From positions 9,837,684 to 9,901,683 of the forward strand of contig OX388328.1 in the NCBI GenBank assembly GCA_947579605.1: DNA of 64,000 bases, written 5' to 3'. Positions 13,601 through 22,691 of this stretch are shown piece by piece. The notes under the pieces were generated by a model. That model searched no databases. It was not told the DNA's origin and saw only the letters and a program-made list of their open reading frames with translations. Made by a program: the position numbers and the translations under genes. Position 1 is the first letter of the stretch, and the number at the start of each line of letters is the position of its first letter. The stretch is from Athripsodes cinereus (lineage: Eukaryota; Arthropoda; Insecta; Trichoptera; Leptoceridae).

Positions 13601-14832
13601 CTCCAGAATCTGTGAATCGAGGTGAGAATGAAAGAGTTTAGTTCCACATTAACAATCAAGTAACTCGAAATGCAAAAATACTCAGTAAAACCACCTCTAC
13701 ATGAAAACACAAATCTGTTAATAGTAGTTAATAGCCTTGAATAATATTTTCCTTTTCGTCATAACAGTGACACAGAACTCAGATATGGCCTTAAACTGGA
13801 AAAAAATCTTAGAAGAGGAGTTTTGTGAATAAATAAAAAACTGAATCAAATTAATTACGTAACATTATTTAGTTTGAACATTGTTAAATTTCCAGGTGTC
13901 TCCAGCCCCAGACATACTTCGCCTGCAGGTCCCCCAATCTCCTGTGTTGCAACACGGATCATCTGTCACCAGCACAGATCAGTCTGGTCTCATTCCTGGT
14001 TAGTTCAGTTATATATCTACGTATACCACCACGGCATCTCCCACAAGTAGGGTAGACTTAAATTTGCCCTATCGCCGCTACGCACACAGTCACAGGTAAT
14101 GTGTATTACAGTATACGTGATTGTATTAGTAACCGAGTAGCATTGCTGTGATTGGCTGGTGCATTGTGTGGTGTGTGTAGCATACTCATTAGTGAAGGAT
14201 GTATCAGTAATCATTTACCTATGAGCGGGGCACTCTTACATGAATACTTACATCGATTTATTTTGTTATTATTATTTACTTCTACATTAGAGACAATTCG
14301 ATAGACGTACCTCATTGTATGGACTGTACTCATAGTGGAGTCGGGTCTGTTTTAATAATTATTATTGTCAACATAAAAATAAAGTGATATTATTATTTTA
14401 GCATCTAAGCCAATAGTTTTATCATGCATAGTAGGTATATGTATTGATATTTCATTTCTTATTATTATATCATACATTTTGTACTTGTAGAGCCATGTAT
14501 AATATATATGTATAGTGTGCCTGCATAGTATATACGTATAACCTCGGTGTTATACAGTTACACAATGTTATGAGGTGTGTGTATGCTGTGCGGCCGCCTG
14601 TACTTACTGTATGCCTAGCGCATACCTACATTTTTATTATGTATTATTATTATGTGCACTTATTAATATTTATTAATATTTGTTTTTACCTGTTGTTATT
14701 ATGTTGTGTATTGTTTTTGTTTGCAATATACGTATATTATTATTAAGTTATTATTTGTATAGCTTTTAAGTTTAAGTGAAATGTATTATTATTTTCTCTT
14801 TATCCTGTAAAAGGCATTAGCCGTATATTAGA

Positions 14833-14875
<43 letters not shown>

Positions 14876-17864
14876 ATACTAGTCTAACCAGTGGATTGAT
14901 TACTGCATTATTGATTACCACAGATAATAACTACATAGGATATAATAAATGTGTTTAAATAAGTTCCGTTTGTATTATGTTTCAGGTGCTCTGTTCCGTC
15001 CTAAGTCTATTCTGAAGAAAACCAACTCCTTCACCTTGATGCGCCCTGTCATCACGGGCAGTAGTACCTCCCCTCAGACCTTCATGCCTCATCCCTCTGT
15101 CTATAGTACGGTGACAGGGGCTGAGAGCAGGTGAGAAAATACATAGAAATATCAACCAATCAGATACAATCTTTATTCTCATTGGTTGATCAAATGGCCA
15201 AAGACAATTATCTTCTTTTGTCATTGGATGTTTATGTGACTAATTTAAATTATTTTCTCGTTGGTTGCCTAAAAACCAATGAAAATTACTATTTTTGTCA
15301 TTGGTTGTATAACTATAGATCCCAGGTGTCGGCAAACTCCCCTTTCATAACACAAGCTTTTAGCTTACTGTGAAAGGTGTATAAAGTTCTATTTTGGTTT
15401 AGAACAAAAACCCAGATATATCATTTCTAAAAAAAAACAACTAATCAGTGAAGATTTTTCTCATTTTTATTGGATATCCTGTTTGGACCACTGAACTGTT
15501 AAAAAAATTGTGTACCTATTAATCATTTCAAAAGCTATTTTCTAGTTATCTCTTATTTGAACTCCTTTTACTAATTTTACCTAGATTTTCAAACTTTGTA
15601 ATTTTCAGACTCTTATGTAATGTTAGGCCAAATAATTATACCTTTATCCTTCCTACTTTCCAGGATTCGCATGGCATTTGAAGCTATCTTCAAGAAGTCC
15701 ACCACATTACAAGACGTGGACCCCGACCCTGAACATGGCACTGTGGGAACTCCAAATGGTGATGATGTAGATTACACACCACCCCATACACCACTCTCAG
15801 CGCAGTTGTCACCATCCATTAATAAGAAAGTACAATTGGTAAGTTTCAAACTGACATCCCTTTAGGACAAAAATAGATGTAGAATATTATCTCTACCACC
15901 TGTACTCAAAAACATGGAATAACTTTTATTTCAACTTTTATATCTACCTATTAATCCGTGGAACATGTTTTGCAGCCTGGTGAGCGTGTATGCGACATGT
16001 CCCCGGCAGAACAACGTACCTGGGAGCAAGGGGAGATGGCACAGCCATGTGACTTTATGAAGATGAGAGAGAATGCCGCCACATCGGAGGGAGGGGCTGG
16101 ATACTGTTGTAGGATAGATCCTGCACCGTTCCAACTTGTAGAGAAGACTTCATTGTTGAAGGTTTGTAGTTTTTACAACAGCAAACTGAGAGATGAGCCC
16201 AAATACACCCTAAATATAACTGTAAGCAATATGCTTGTGTCTCTCAAGCTTGATAACAGAAGCATTTGAACCCAGCATCTCTTTTGTGTAAAGTGTCAAA
16301 ATAAACTTTACAGCATTAAACTTATGAAGGCATAACCAAAAATTGTGTGGATAATAGGATCTTTAATCTTATCTTGATTATTCTCACACTTTCTATAATC
16401 TGCAGAACCTAGGGAATGATTTTTATACTTTATTACCCCTGATTCTATGTAATTTTTAGTGTGCACTAACTAAAATAGGAATCTTCCAATTTTAGTTAGT
16501 CTACATTGGTATTCCATAAACTCTAAAATTGTTCCTAATTAGAATTATATACAACTTGTATCATACAGGATACGAATGTTAGTTCCGTTGATTCAAGTGA
16601 AGGTTTGAATCAATATAGAATAGGGGGTATTGTATTATTTAAATTTATTTGATTGTTTCTAGGTCCACTCTCTGTTCTCTATGGTAGGTGTGAATATGGC
16701 GTATGTCACTACTATAGGAAGGCTGGTTGGAGTTGTGGGACTCAAGGAGGTGAGACAAATATATAATAATAATAATAATAAAGACAATTTATATTTGGCG
16801 CCGTTTAATGATCCGTGACCATCTCAAGGGCGCCATGACTTTTCTTGAAAAGCAGTGTTTTCAGCTTACTCCTGAACGTTGCAGTGGGCTGGTTCCTTCT
16901 TAAATCCGCTGGTAATCGGTTCGGCCCCGCAACGCTAAAGCTCCTCTCTGCGAATTTGGAAGTGTTTGCCCTGTTGGGCTCCACAAGCTTGCTTACAGCG
17001 GTGGAAGCTGATCGCAGTGGTCGCCTCAAAGTTTCGTCGAGGGGACATAGCTCAGCGAGGCATAGAGGTGCTGTGCTGTTCAAGGCTTTGTGGACCGTGA
17101 GGCACAGCTTGAACTCTACTCTCTCTGGGACTCTATTCTGGGAATATATTTATTTGCATTAAATTACAGAGAATGTGTCAACAGTGATGGTCACCAAACC
17201 TTAGAGTTTCTTGGATTACTAAATTTATAACTTGAACCCCACAAACCATTTACAAAATATTTTACTGATAAAAATATGGTTAGAAAAATATCTTTACAAG
17301 TTTTTTATGCTTTGTGGACGTCCATTTTGGCGACCACTGATGTGTAGGACATTTTTATTGTGCGGCAAAAATATTTAAGAGCCGAATTTTTACCCAAAAA
17401 ATAATTATTAACATACATACATAAACAATTCACACAATTCGAGCTAGTCCCAAACTAAGATCAATCTTGTATTATGGGTACGACACGACGATACACATAT
17501 ATACAATGCACTAAACACAATATATACATGTAACACCCAGACGCAGGACTGTTTGAAAAAGGTCATTCTTCACCTTGCCCTGACCGGGAATCGAACCCGG
17601 GACCTCGTGACTCAAAGCCGAGAGCGTTACCTCCACGCCACACCATCTGACATGATTGTTTATTTGTTGAATATGTGACATGATTGATTGTATATTTTGT
17701 TTATATTCCAGTTGAGGCGAGCCATCGAGGAAGTAAACGGAGGCACATTCGTCCAGCCCCCTCCTATATCAGTGCCTCAAGCGGAGAAGACCTCCATAGA
17801 CGAACATGATCTTACTCCGACCAAAGAAGACACTTTACCTCTAGCAAACAATAGGCACGATTAA
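1490..17864 (+). CDS. ClC-a: ClC-2-type voltage-gated chloride channel, 3' nineteen exons (5' end outside window)
   Basis: Spliced gene. Exons: 1490-1618, 3192-3325, 3418-3574, 4234-4322, 5285-5406, 6403-6504, 6935-7037, 7446-7577, 9476-9638, 10304-10534, 12080-12183, 12615-12734, 13362-13445, 13896-13998, 14986-15130, 15664-15838, 15976-16161, 16663-16749, 17712-17864. Every junction is AG/GT and the reading frame is continuous, giving 839 residues ending in TAA. Seen: GSGIP (residues 44-48), GKEGP with the gating glutamate (E88), GIFIP (338-342) and the helix-R tyrosine in PSAYDSI (Y434), i.e. the known CLC anion-path motifs. SIEV has V148 where proton-coupled CLC exchangers carry glutamate, which argues for a channel. 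Two cytosolic CBS domains follow (about 456-529 and 738-795), separated by a linker with a charged coiled segment. The family is dimeric and sits in the plasma membrane. The N-terminus and helices A/B are upstream. The symbol is by similarity to Drosophila ClC-a and vertebrate CLCN2. Confidence 0.95.
2102..2250. repeat. Hairpin element with hammerhead-like hinge
   Basis: Arms of about 49 bp (2102-2151 and 2197-2244) share AAGTGTTTCTTTCTACTATA inverted. The 45-bp hinge on the minus strand reads TTGATAATGACC...GGAAAGACGTC, one of several hinges of this design in the window. Confidence 0.75.
2380..2653. mobile_element. hAT MITE with 8-bp TSD
   Basis: The 3' end GGATCCGCCACTG pairs with the 5' end CAAGGGCGGATCC. 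Target duplication ACTATATG at 2372-2379 and 2654-2661 is exact. G- and C-runs lie just inside both ends. In the ClC-a intron. Confidence 0.88.
3192..3325 (+). CDS. ClC-a: ClC-a exon: GSGIPEMK to LGKE
   Basis: Contains the GSGIP chloride-coordination motif and ends exactly after the glutamate of GKEGP. Donor is GTATGA. A longer open frame runs through the 92-bp intron that follows (3326-3417), but splicing is required to rejoin GKE to GPFVH. Confidence 0.93.
3418..3574 (+). CDS. ClC-a: ClC-a exon: GPFVHIAS to AAPIGG
   Basis: Helices F-G. Encodes [18 protein letters not shown] and [14 protein letters not shown]. The acceptor is TTCCAG and the donor GTATTT splits the glycine codon. Confidence 0.93.
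3690..3790 (-). repeat. SINE-A fragment
   Basis: CATCTCCCACAAGT and GACATTCAGGATGGGTG match the SINE in reverse orientation. Diverged. Confidence 0.55.
4234..4322 (+). CDS. ClC-a: ClC-a exon: [12 protein letters not shown], channel-type residue
   Basis: Encodes [19 protein letters not shown]. The valine after SIE occupies the proton-glutamate site of CLC exchangers, so the protein is predicted to be a channel. Donor GTAAGT, phase 0. Confidence 0.93.
4432..5058. mobile_element. piggyBac-like MITE with TTAA duplications
   Basis: Ends CACTACAGTGCTCGC and GCGAGTACTGTAGTG are inverted repeats flanked by TTAA at 4428-4431 and 5059-5062, the hallmark of piggyBac targets. A GGGTGAC(G/A)CATGTGCCCC block is repeated inside at about 4616 and 4997. 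No transposase ORF. Confidence 0.8.
5285..5406 (+). CDS. ClC-a: ClC-a exon: VFRLLAVW to FALMG
   Basis: Encodes [18 protein letters not shown] and [17 protein letters not shown]. Donor is GTGGGT, with two bases of the final glycine codon before it. Confidence 0.92.
5672..6336. mobile_element. PIF/Harbinger-like MITE, TTA duplication
   Basis: Inverted ends GGGCCGCGATATCCAAA / TTTGGATATCGCGGCCC with TTA at 5669-5671 and 6337-6339. Many AGTTAAC/GTTAACT motifs lie just inside. The 61-codon ORF inside has no recognisable similarity. Confidence 0.82.
6403..6504 (+). CDS. ClC-a: ClC-a exon: [15 protein letters not shown]
   Basis: Short exon after a TTCCAG acceptor, too short to stand out as an ORF. 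Encodes [18 protein letters not shown] to INQFLQKN. Donor GTAAGT. Confidence 0.92.
6935..7037 (+). CDS. ClC-a: ClC-a exon: [14 protein letters not shown]
   Basis: Encodes [20 protein letters not shown] to DITTHEQ. The open frame visible upstream of the AG is intronic. Confidence 0.92.
7156..7275 (+). repeat. LINE-like 3' tail (GCGATAAA...CAATAACAG + AATAAATAA)
   Basis: Shares GCGATAAAYTCRCCCT, TTTTTATG and the TTGCTTGTTATCAATAACAG ending with 30315-30432. Ends in AATAAATGAATAAA repeats. Only a tail, no coding sequence. Confidence 0.55.
7446..7577 (+). CDS. ClC-a: ClC-a exon: extracellular loop with NFT sequon
   Basis: Encodes [15 protein letters not shown] to [17 protein letters not shown] at residues 286-288 is a possible N-glycosylation site in the loop, which is glycosylated in ClC-2 relatives. 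Donor GTAAGT. Confidence 0.92.
7659..8085 (-). pseudogene. LINE ORF2 C-terminus
   Basis: Minus strand; in-frame from [20 protein letters not shown] to the stop after CSREER. GHVLRMP, GRPS and [10 protein letters not shown] are typical of non-LTR retrotransposon C-termini (the RTE/CR1/Jockey side). The exact clade is not resolved. Confidence 0.88.
8096..8564 (+). pseudogene. LINE reverse transcriptase fragment (YADD), inverted segment
   Basis: Encodes [49 protein letters not shown], then after a frame shift [23 protein letters not shown] is the RT catalytic box. Truncated at both ends, so inactive. Belongs to the inverted LINE copy. Confidence 0.88.
9225..9400 (+). repeat. Probable retroposon 3' tail ending TGTAAAATTGAAATAAATAA
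   Basis: Ends in an (AATA)n run after TGTAAAATTG, a common non-LTR 3' end. No coding part and no duplication identified. Confidence 0.4.
9476..9638 (+). CDS. ClC-a: ClC-a exon: [15 protein letters not shown]
   Basis: Carries the GIFIP selectivity motif followed by [13 protein letters not shown]. The intron before it (7578-9475) holds a 5'-inverted LINE. Confidence 0.94.
10304..10534 (+). CDS. ClC-a: ClC-a exon: helices O-R with Tyr434
   Basis: Longest exon. Encodes [28 protein letters not shown], then [19 protein letters not shown]. The tyrosine corresponds to the chloride-coordinating helix-R tyrosine of the family. Confidence 0.94.
10723..11392. mobile_element. PIF/Harbinger-like MITE
   Basis: Ends GGACCAATTCTGAATC and GATTCAGAATTGGCC are inverted repeats; flanks are TTA and ATA (imperfect 3-bp duplication). 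AGTTAACTA/TAGTTGA-type motifs recur inside both ends. Its size (670 bp) is close to the element at 5672-6336. The 80-codon ORF inside is not recognisable. Confidence 0.68.
12080..12183 (+). CDS. ClC-a: ClC-a exon: start of CBS1
   Basis: Encodes [20 protein letters not shown] and [12 protein letters not shown], the usual beginning of the first CBS domain in ClC-2 proteins. Confidence 0.92.
12445..12560 (-). repeat. Degenerate copy of the LINE found at 7642-8564
   Basis: GTCATAGGAACGGT, CTGTGAAAG and CAACTATCATTGGACATTCTC match 7767-7875 in the same orientation. Frame broken. Confidence 0.6.
12615..12734 (+). CDS. ClC-a: ClC-a exon: end of CBS1
   Basis: Encodes [20 protein letters not shown] and [19 protein letters not shown]. 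Phase 0 at both ends. Confidence 0.92.
12748..13020 (-). mobile_element. LINE-A 3' end ([15 protein letters not shown])
   Basis: Minus-strand ORF encodes [40 protein letters not shown] and [12 protein letters not shown]. The 3' tail CTACCCCCACTTGGGACACG then GGCATGAGGGTATAG repeats. Truncated at its 5' end. Other copies: 45600-45880, 47896-48680, 55935-55995, 58945-59235. Confidence 0.85.
13362..13445 (+). CDS. ClC-a: ClC-a exon: charged coiled-coil linker
   Basis: A 28-residue Gln/Glu/Ala/Arg-rich segment ([20 protein letters not shown]) between the CBS domains. It is phase 0 at both ends, so it could be skipped without changing frame. Confidence 0.9.
13896..13998 (+). CDS. ClC-a: ClC-a exon: inter-CBS linker
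   Basis: Encodes [20 protein letters not shown] to [10 protein letters not shown]. Low-complexity cytosolic linker. AG/GT borders and frame fit. Confidence 0.88.
14027..14060 (-). repeat. SINE-A 3' end only
   Basis: ACCACCACGGCATCTCCCAC and AAGTAGGGTAG match the SINE terminus in reverse. Confidence 0.55.
14780..14878 (+). repeat. Retroposon tail ending in (AAAT)n
   Basis: TGTAAAAGGCATTAGCCGTA is followed by about eleven AAAT units. Related tails occur inverted at 41681-41760 and 45292-45345 (GCCTTTTACAA next to TTTATT repeats). Confidence 0.65.
14986..15130 (+). CDS. ClC-a: ClC-a exon: [15 protein letters not shown] linker
   Basis: Encodes [18 protein letters not shown] and Ser/Thr-rich residues to GAESR. 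A basic patch followed by serines is typical of phosphorylatable linkers. Regulation is inferred only. Confidence 0.9.
15150..15315. repeat. Diverged ~52-bp repeat carrying CATTGGTTG motifs
   Basis: CATTGGTTG or a one-base variant occurs four times about 50-55 bp apart, with ACCAATCAG and ACCAATGAA inverted copies. Intronic. Confidence 0.5.
15326..15425 (+). repeat. SINE-B tail fragment
   Basis: CCAGGTGTCGGCAAACTCCC, GACACAAGCTTTTAG-type and CTTACTGTGAAAGG blocks match the tail of the tRNA-derived SINE at 50077-50240 (here sense strand, head missing). Confidence 0.65.
15664..15838 (+). CDS. ClC-a: ClC-a exon: [15 protein letters not shown] linker
   Basis: Encodes [19 protein letters not shown] and a proline-rich stretch to NKKVQL. 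Donor GTAAGT. Confidence 0.9.
15976..16161 (+). CDS. ClC-a: ClC-a exon: pre-CBS2 and CBS2 start
   Basis: Encodes [19 protein letters not shown] to [19 protein letters not shown]. The [10 protein letters not shown] string is the conserved entry to CBS2. Confidence 0.92.
16663..16749 (+). CDS. ClC-a: ClC-a exon: core of CBS2
   Basis: Encodes [20 protein letters not shown] then LVGVVGLKE, the second CBS strand-helix unit. Acceptor TTTCTAG. Confidence 0.92.
16760..17130 (-). mobile_element. LINE 3' end (CR1-like C-terminus) with (TTA)n tail
   Basis: Minus-strand ORF contains [17 protein letters not shown] and [10 protein letters not shown], matching the common CR1-group ending FSxxxPxxWNxLPxxLR...FKxxLKTxLF. 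It ends in a TTATTATTATT run (plus: ATAATAATAA). In the last ClC-a intron. Confidence 0.78.
17403..17655 (-). mobile_element. tRNA-derived SINE (AGCTAGTCCCAAACTAAG type)
   Basis: Minus-strand head has an A box (GTGGCGTGGAGGTAACGC) and B box (GGGTTCGATTCCCGG). The body carries the AGCTAGTCCCAAACTAAG block in reverse. Partial body copies occur at 48690-48750 and 51560-51640. It is a SINE rather than a tRNA gene because the tRNA-like part continues into a repeated body. Confidence 0.78.
17712..17864 (+). CDS. ClC-a: ClC-a terminal exon and stop
   Basis: Encodes [20 protein letters not shown] and an acidic tail ending NNRHD, then TAA at 17862-17864. Confidence 0.92.
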   Translation: MRRAIEEVNGGTFVQPPPISVPQAEKTSIDEHDLTPTKEDTLPLANNRHD

Positions 17865-18054
17865 AAGAATTACTAGAATTTACGTTAAATAAATAAATAA
17901 TTTAGGGAAAACAAATTCTTATGACATTTATATAATTATTTTATTCAGCAATGTGACATTTACTGTTCGTTATAAATGTTTTTATTACTGAAGCACGTCG
18001 CAGTGAGAGTGTTATCAAATTTGGAATGTATTATGCAACAATGTTATAATTATA
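17865..18054 (+). other. ClC-a 3' UTR with candidate poly(A) signal
   Basis: AATAAA strings occur from about 17887, some 25 bases after the stop, and are the nearest candidate polyadenylation signals. The UTR end is not visible from sequence. A pogo-like MITE begins at 18057. Confidence 0.5.
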
Positions 18055-18056
18055 TA

Positions 18057-18630
18057 CAGTGAAACCTCTATCTATCGTTTTTGAAGGGACCTATTGAAAT
18101 AAACTATGGATGCGGGAAAACAATGAATGCGGGAGTATAGAAATAATCACATTAATATGTATTTAATGTTGAATATGTAGGTACACACAAGTATATAGGT
18201 TTTATAAAAATGATACATGTTTCAAAAGTTATACCTAAATCAATTTGTTGAAATAAAAAATATAGTAACAAAATAAAAAAGAAAGCTGTATGGAGAGCAA
18301 AATCATACTTTATACTGTATGTAATCTTTCATCGTCATTTGCTTTTTTGCTTTTTTATTGTAGGTACCTACCTACTGACGTACTATCATAAAAGACAACA
18401 GACAGAATCAACAAACTGTTCTTTCTTTCTCGCTCGCTCTCCAATGTTTTTATACATATATACGATTTTTTTTGTGTAATTTAAACGGTCAATGCGATAA
18501 AATCATATAGAGAAACGATGGATGCGATATATTTTTACGTGTTTTGTATGAAACTAATTCGGAACTGTAAAAAATAACGACAAATACGGGAAAACAATTA
18601 TTCGAGGAACGATAGATAGAAGTTTCACTG
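18057..18630. mobile_element. pogo/mariner-like MITE, TA duplication
   Basis: Inverted ends CAGTGAAACCTCTATCTATC / GATAGATAGAAGTTTCACTG with TA on both sides. GATGCGGGAAAACAA-like strings recur inside. No transposase. Confidence 0.82.
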
Positions 18631-18644
18631 TATATATATCTCTC

Positions 18645-18898
18645 TATTACCATTACGGCATATCCCACATGCATGGTTTGGTAGCCAGTAGATCAGCTGC
18701 ATGTAATAAACATGCTAGCTGTCCTCTCTGTGCAAACAAAATTAAGACATTTATTTAGGTTGGGTGGCAATCCTCTTCCCTAAATTTATAATGTAAAATG
18801 TGTTTGCTTTTTCAAATACCTGCATTTTACAGGACTGTCGAAAACTTACTGAAAAGAGTTGGTGACCAATTCTTTGCTGGGTGCTCCACGGATTATAT
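18645..18898 (-). repeat. SINE-A, nearly full length, antisense
   Basis: ACCATTACGGCATATCCCAC at the left and GGGTGCTCCACGG at the right; all internal blocks in order. Confidence 0.82.
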
Positions 18899-18899
18899 G

Positions 18900-19500
18900 T
18901 TTTTTTTTATAAAATTGAGTTAATGTAATTTCTTGTGGCGCAGACCAAACAATTGAATCTTCATTACATGCAGTGGCCAGGCTCTTGGAACATGGTGTGA
19001 TGTTATTTTTGGTTTGTTAGTGTCATAAATCTAACCTTAATGGTGATTTGCTTAAATAATTGGGTAGCTAAAATAACTAAAGATAATCAACCCTCTGTAA
19101 TACATACATAGTGCAGCTACATATTGTGTTATTTATATATTAAATCACAAATTCTGTTTTCAATAGTGTTAACTCAATTCAACAATATAGATTATCTCAG
19201 TTTGACGTTGGTTTGACTTGAAACGTTTTTGCATAACACATTTCCATTTAAAAACAGGCTCTTTCTGTTCTATTAGGAAGTTTATAATGTGATAATATTG
19301 CAAACTAAAGTTTTTGAATTGTTTATTGATGTTTTATAATAATAATCACAAGTGCCTTCCATTTTGTATGTCTTATATATTAATCACATAGATTATTAAG
19401 CCAACAACCGTAATTTATAATTTCCTGAGATATGGGATGCTAAAATTTTGAGACATACCAAAACCTTAAAAAATATTCAGGTATTTTTGAAATTTTTTTG
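18900..19500. other. Intergenic AT-rich DNA
   Basis: Nothing firm is seen here between the SINE and the next inverted-repeat element. Confidence 0.4.
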
Positions 19501-19504
19501 ACAC

Positions 19505-19781
19505 TTAATACATCGTCGTTGCATATTCAAAAAGGGGTATGTGAATTCATAAATGTTTTAACATTTCTAGAATAAACTGCTTATAATGACATCATAACCA
19601 TTTTATAAAGAGATTCTTACTATCAAATATTAAAATTCAATACTTAAGGAATAATATCACATGCCAATAAAAAGTCCATACTACAATTTGAATGCCTTAA
19701 TGAACAGTTTTTAAAGAGTATGCCTATATAAAAATATGTGCACATGTCTCTTTTTGAAAATGCAACGATGACATGTAATCA
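19505..19781. mobile_element. Inverted-repeat MITE (CATCGTCGTTGCATATTC)
   Basis: Left arm 19506-19548 and right arm 19738-19781 share CATCGTYGTTGCATNTTC and CAAAAAG inverted. No clear target duplication. Confidence 0.6.
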
Positions 19782-21100
19782 GCCAATAACTCAATTTTGA
19801 ACAAACTTGTGTTGTAGGCCTATGGAATCAGGTGTTTGATATAATTTGATATCATAATTTTAGTTTTGAAGCGTATACACATATATTTATATTTCCATTC
19901 TTGTAAGATCCAAATTTTGAGTCTTCCAGTGTATTTTAGCAATTTAAGTAAAACAGTGATATTCAGTTAATGTCAGCCAATAGAAATCAGTGATCTATTG
20001 ACAAATCACAATTTATGACATCGAATATCAAGATGGTGTTCTGTGAACAGCTGATTTTTAACAGTTCTAAATCAATCTGTCAAAAATCAACTTAAACAAG
20101 ACAATAACATAAATTATATAATATATTATTTAACCTGAAGTATAAACGTATGTTTGAGAGATTTTTTATTCTTAGTACTCTCATTTTATTGAGAAAACAA
20201 TGTTAGTTAAAATTTATCCACCGAAATATTGAAATTTGTTGTTGATTTCTACTTTTTGTTATTAGTTTAGGTGCTATTATATTGTTTTGTTTAAACAAAT
20301 GAATATTAATCATGTTTTTAAATAATTTTATGGTGAATAATCATTTTTAAGTGTATATTTCACCAACTTACAATTTGTAAATGTGCCATCACGCTGACTT
20401 AATGATAAAAAACCATTCCATTAGCTTCTAGTATAGTAAATGCAATAATCTATTTAGATAAAAATGATATAAGTTGCAAATATATTAATATTATAATTTT
20501 AAAATACAATAAGGGTAACCAACGAACATCATTCACGCAATGTAATATATATTGTATCTTTTTTGTGAAAGTAATCGAGTGCCTTATGAATGACAGATAT
20601 TCGTAATACCTTATGCATACCTTTTGAATACTTTTCTAAGACGATTGCTTTATGTTTTTTGTATGTCCAATGATATTTTGCCAAAAACGGTATCACTGTT
20701 TTTTAGTTCACGAGATTTCCTGATAAACTTCTTTGGCAACACAATACTTCTATGGCAATGACATTGACGAATGTTAGAATTGTTACGGAAGAAGTTAATC
20801 GATTGATGCACAATTGCTATTCTGAACGTAAGAGATTTATTTTTATCCTGAGAGATAAGAATTAATTAAGTTTCTTTTTAAGTCAGGTATTCTTAAAACT
20901 TAACTTATAAGACATTTTACTTTTTGAATTCGTGTCTGTTTGCTGGTTACCCTATTTATAAGTGATACCATCTACAAAGTGATGGAATAGACAATTTTTA
21001 GGTAATATTTTAATTGTTAAGTAATATGTTAACATTTTAATAGTTATCTTAATGTAACATTCATATGCATATAAATAGCAAAATATTAGTTGTTGCAGGC
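19782..21100. other. Intergenic AT-rich DNA
   Basis: No ORF of interest and no repeat recognised. Confidence 0.4.
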
Positions 21101-21116
21101 TTTCGCGCTCTTCATT

Positions 21117-21303
21117 TATAGATGTATGTGCTCTTCTGGGTTTATAGCCTCTCGTCGATCTTCCTCCTCCGTCTTTACGTTTCGACTCTACTGATTGAGT
21201 CATTATCAAAAGTATATACTCAATCAGTAGAGTCGAAACGTAAAGACGGAGGAGGAAGATCGACTAGACGCGGTAAACCCGGAAGAGCACATACATCTAT
21301 ATA
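21117..21303. repeat. Long hairpin (about 84-bp arms) with hammerhead-like hinge
   Basis: Arms 21117-21200 and 21218-21303; the inner 48 bp are nearly perfect (GAGTCGAAACGTAAAGACGG and complement), the outer part has mismatches. The minus-strand hinge reads TTGATAATGACTC...GAGTCGAAACG. Two overlapping ORFs here are artefacts of the palindrome. Confidence 0.85.
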
Positions 21304-21602
21304 GCAAATTATGTTTTTAATATGTGGATTATATAAATAAAGTGCCATGAATATTGAATATGTAGGTGCCGTATGTAATTTTAATGATACAATGCTACTT
21401 TTTATTTAATAGTTGAAAGGAATGTCCCAAAATTTTTTGTTTCTATTTATGTAATTCAAATTTTGTCATATTTTACAAAATGGGTTTTTTGACCCAAAAT
21501 ACTGAATTTAGGTGCAATATGGTGATAAAAATGTATGAGTAATAATGGTTAATAAGAAAATGTGTTAATTATAACAATTTGGCAGTTATAGAGCTTAAAA
21601 AG

Positions 21603-22486
21603 CAGTGGTGTAACTACTGGGACATGACTATGGAACTCTTGAGCTTTAGGAGCCCCCTAACGTCATAAAATATAAATTAAATAAACCTATTGATAAGGAC
21701 TTTTCGATTTTCGAAGTTCATTTTAATTAAGATTATAAAATAATCTATATAAATAAAAATGAGTTGACCATGTATGTATGTTCCCCCATAACTTGAGAAC
21801 GGCTGAACCGAATTCGCTGTTTTTTTTTTTTGTTGTGTTCATAATTTTCAGGAGACGGTTTGCATGAAAGAAAATCCAACGGAAAAGTCGGAAATTTGGA
21901 TTGTATTTTTATATGAAAGTGACGTTTGTATGACAGTTCCGCTGTCACGTGTTGCCATAATGAAATTTTTTTATGAAATTCACCCTGGTAGGAACATCTA
22001 GTACCTATTAAATAAAAAAAAACACTTTATTTTCACCTGGTTTACTTAAACTTGATTGATATATTATATTTGAATCTTTTCGGACATACCTATGTCTATC
22101 TTAACTAAACAACTAAACTTATAACTAAATTGGAAAATAATTATTACTAAAGATGGACGTATGCCCGATGAAATTCTAATTTAATACATCATGTGAAAGT
22201 AAACAGTGTTTTTTATTTTGTTTGAAAATCTTAAGAAACGTCAGTTTAATATTCAATTATGGAAAGGTTTAAATTATACAATATGACATCTCTGCATTTT
22301 TGATAAATCTTTTGTTTTAGTGTGTTTGGGCTTCTATTTATCATTGCGCTGAGGCATCCTTAGAATTTCTATATCAATGATGTAAATACACTTGGAGATC
22401 ATAAAAACGATTAGATGTATTTGTGTATAGGGGGTCTCCACTCATAGTTCTGACCCAGGGCTCCCTAAAACATAGTTACACCACTG
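21603..22486. mobile_element. hAT-like element (CAGTGGTGTAACTA)
   Basis: Ends CAGTGGTGTAACTA / TAGTTACACCACTG. Flanks TTAAAAAG and ATAATAAG agree at six of eight positions. Contains a Helitron-like insertion at 21744-22001. Confidence 0.78.
21744..22001. mobile_element. Helitron-like element
   Basis: Begins TCTATATAAATAAAAATGA and ends ACATCTAG, flanked by A and T as expected for Helitron insertion between A and T. The interior has ACTTGAGAACGGCTGAACCG, a common insect Helitron string. No Rep/Hel ORF, so non-autonomous. Confidence 0.65.
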
Positions 22487-22691
22487 ATAATAAGACAGTA
22501 AATGTAATAAATATGACAATATTATTAAAAAAAAATATGGTGATAAATAAAGTTTTAATATTTATTATACACTTTATTTTAATATATATTTACAATATCT
22601 AGTTTTAAAGGTTTGAATTAAAGATATATATTATATTATATTCTGCCTTTCCAATTATAAATACAGTGAAATTCTTTACATAGGTAGGTAC

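Noticed and set aside
17572..17650. Possible tRNA gene with A and B boxes
   Set aside because: The tRNA-like part continues into a body that recurs at 48690 and 51560, so it is a SINE head.
18935..19020. CGADQT-like reading reminiscent of a LINE terminus
   Set aside because: Too short and followed by unrelated residues; not enough to call.
21122..21304. Basic SVESKRKDGGGRS peptide on both strands
   Set aside because: Mirror-image ORFs of a palindrome.
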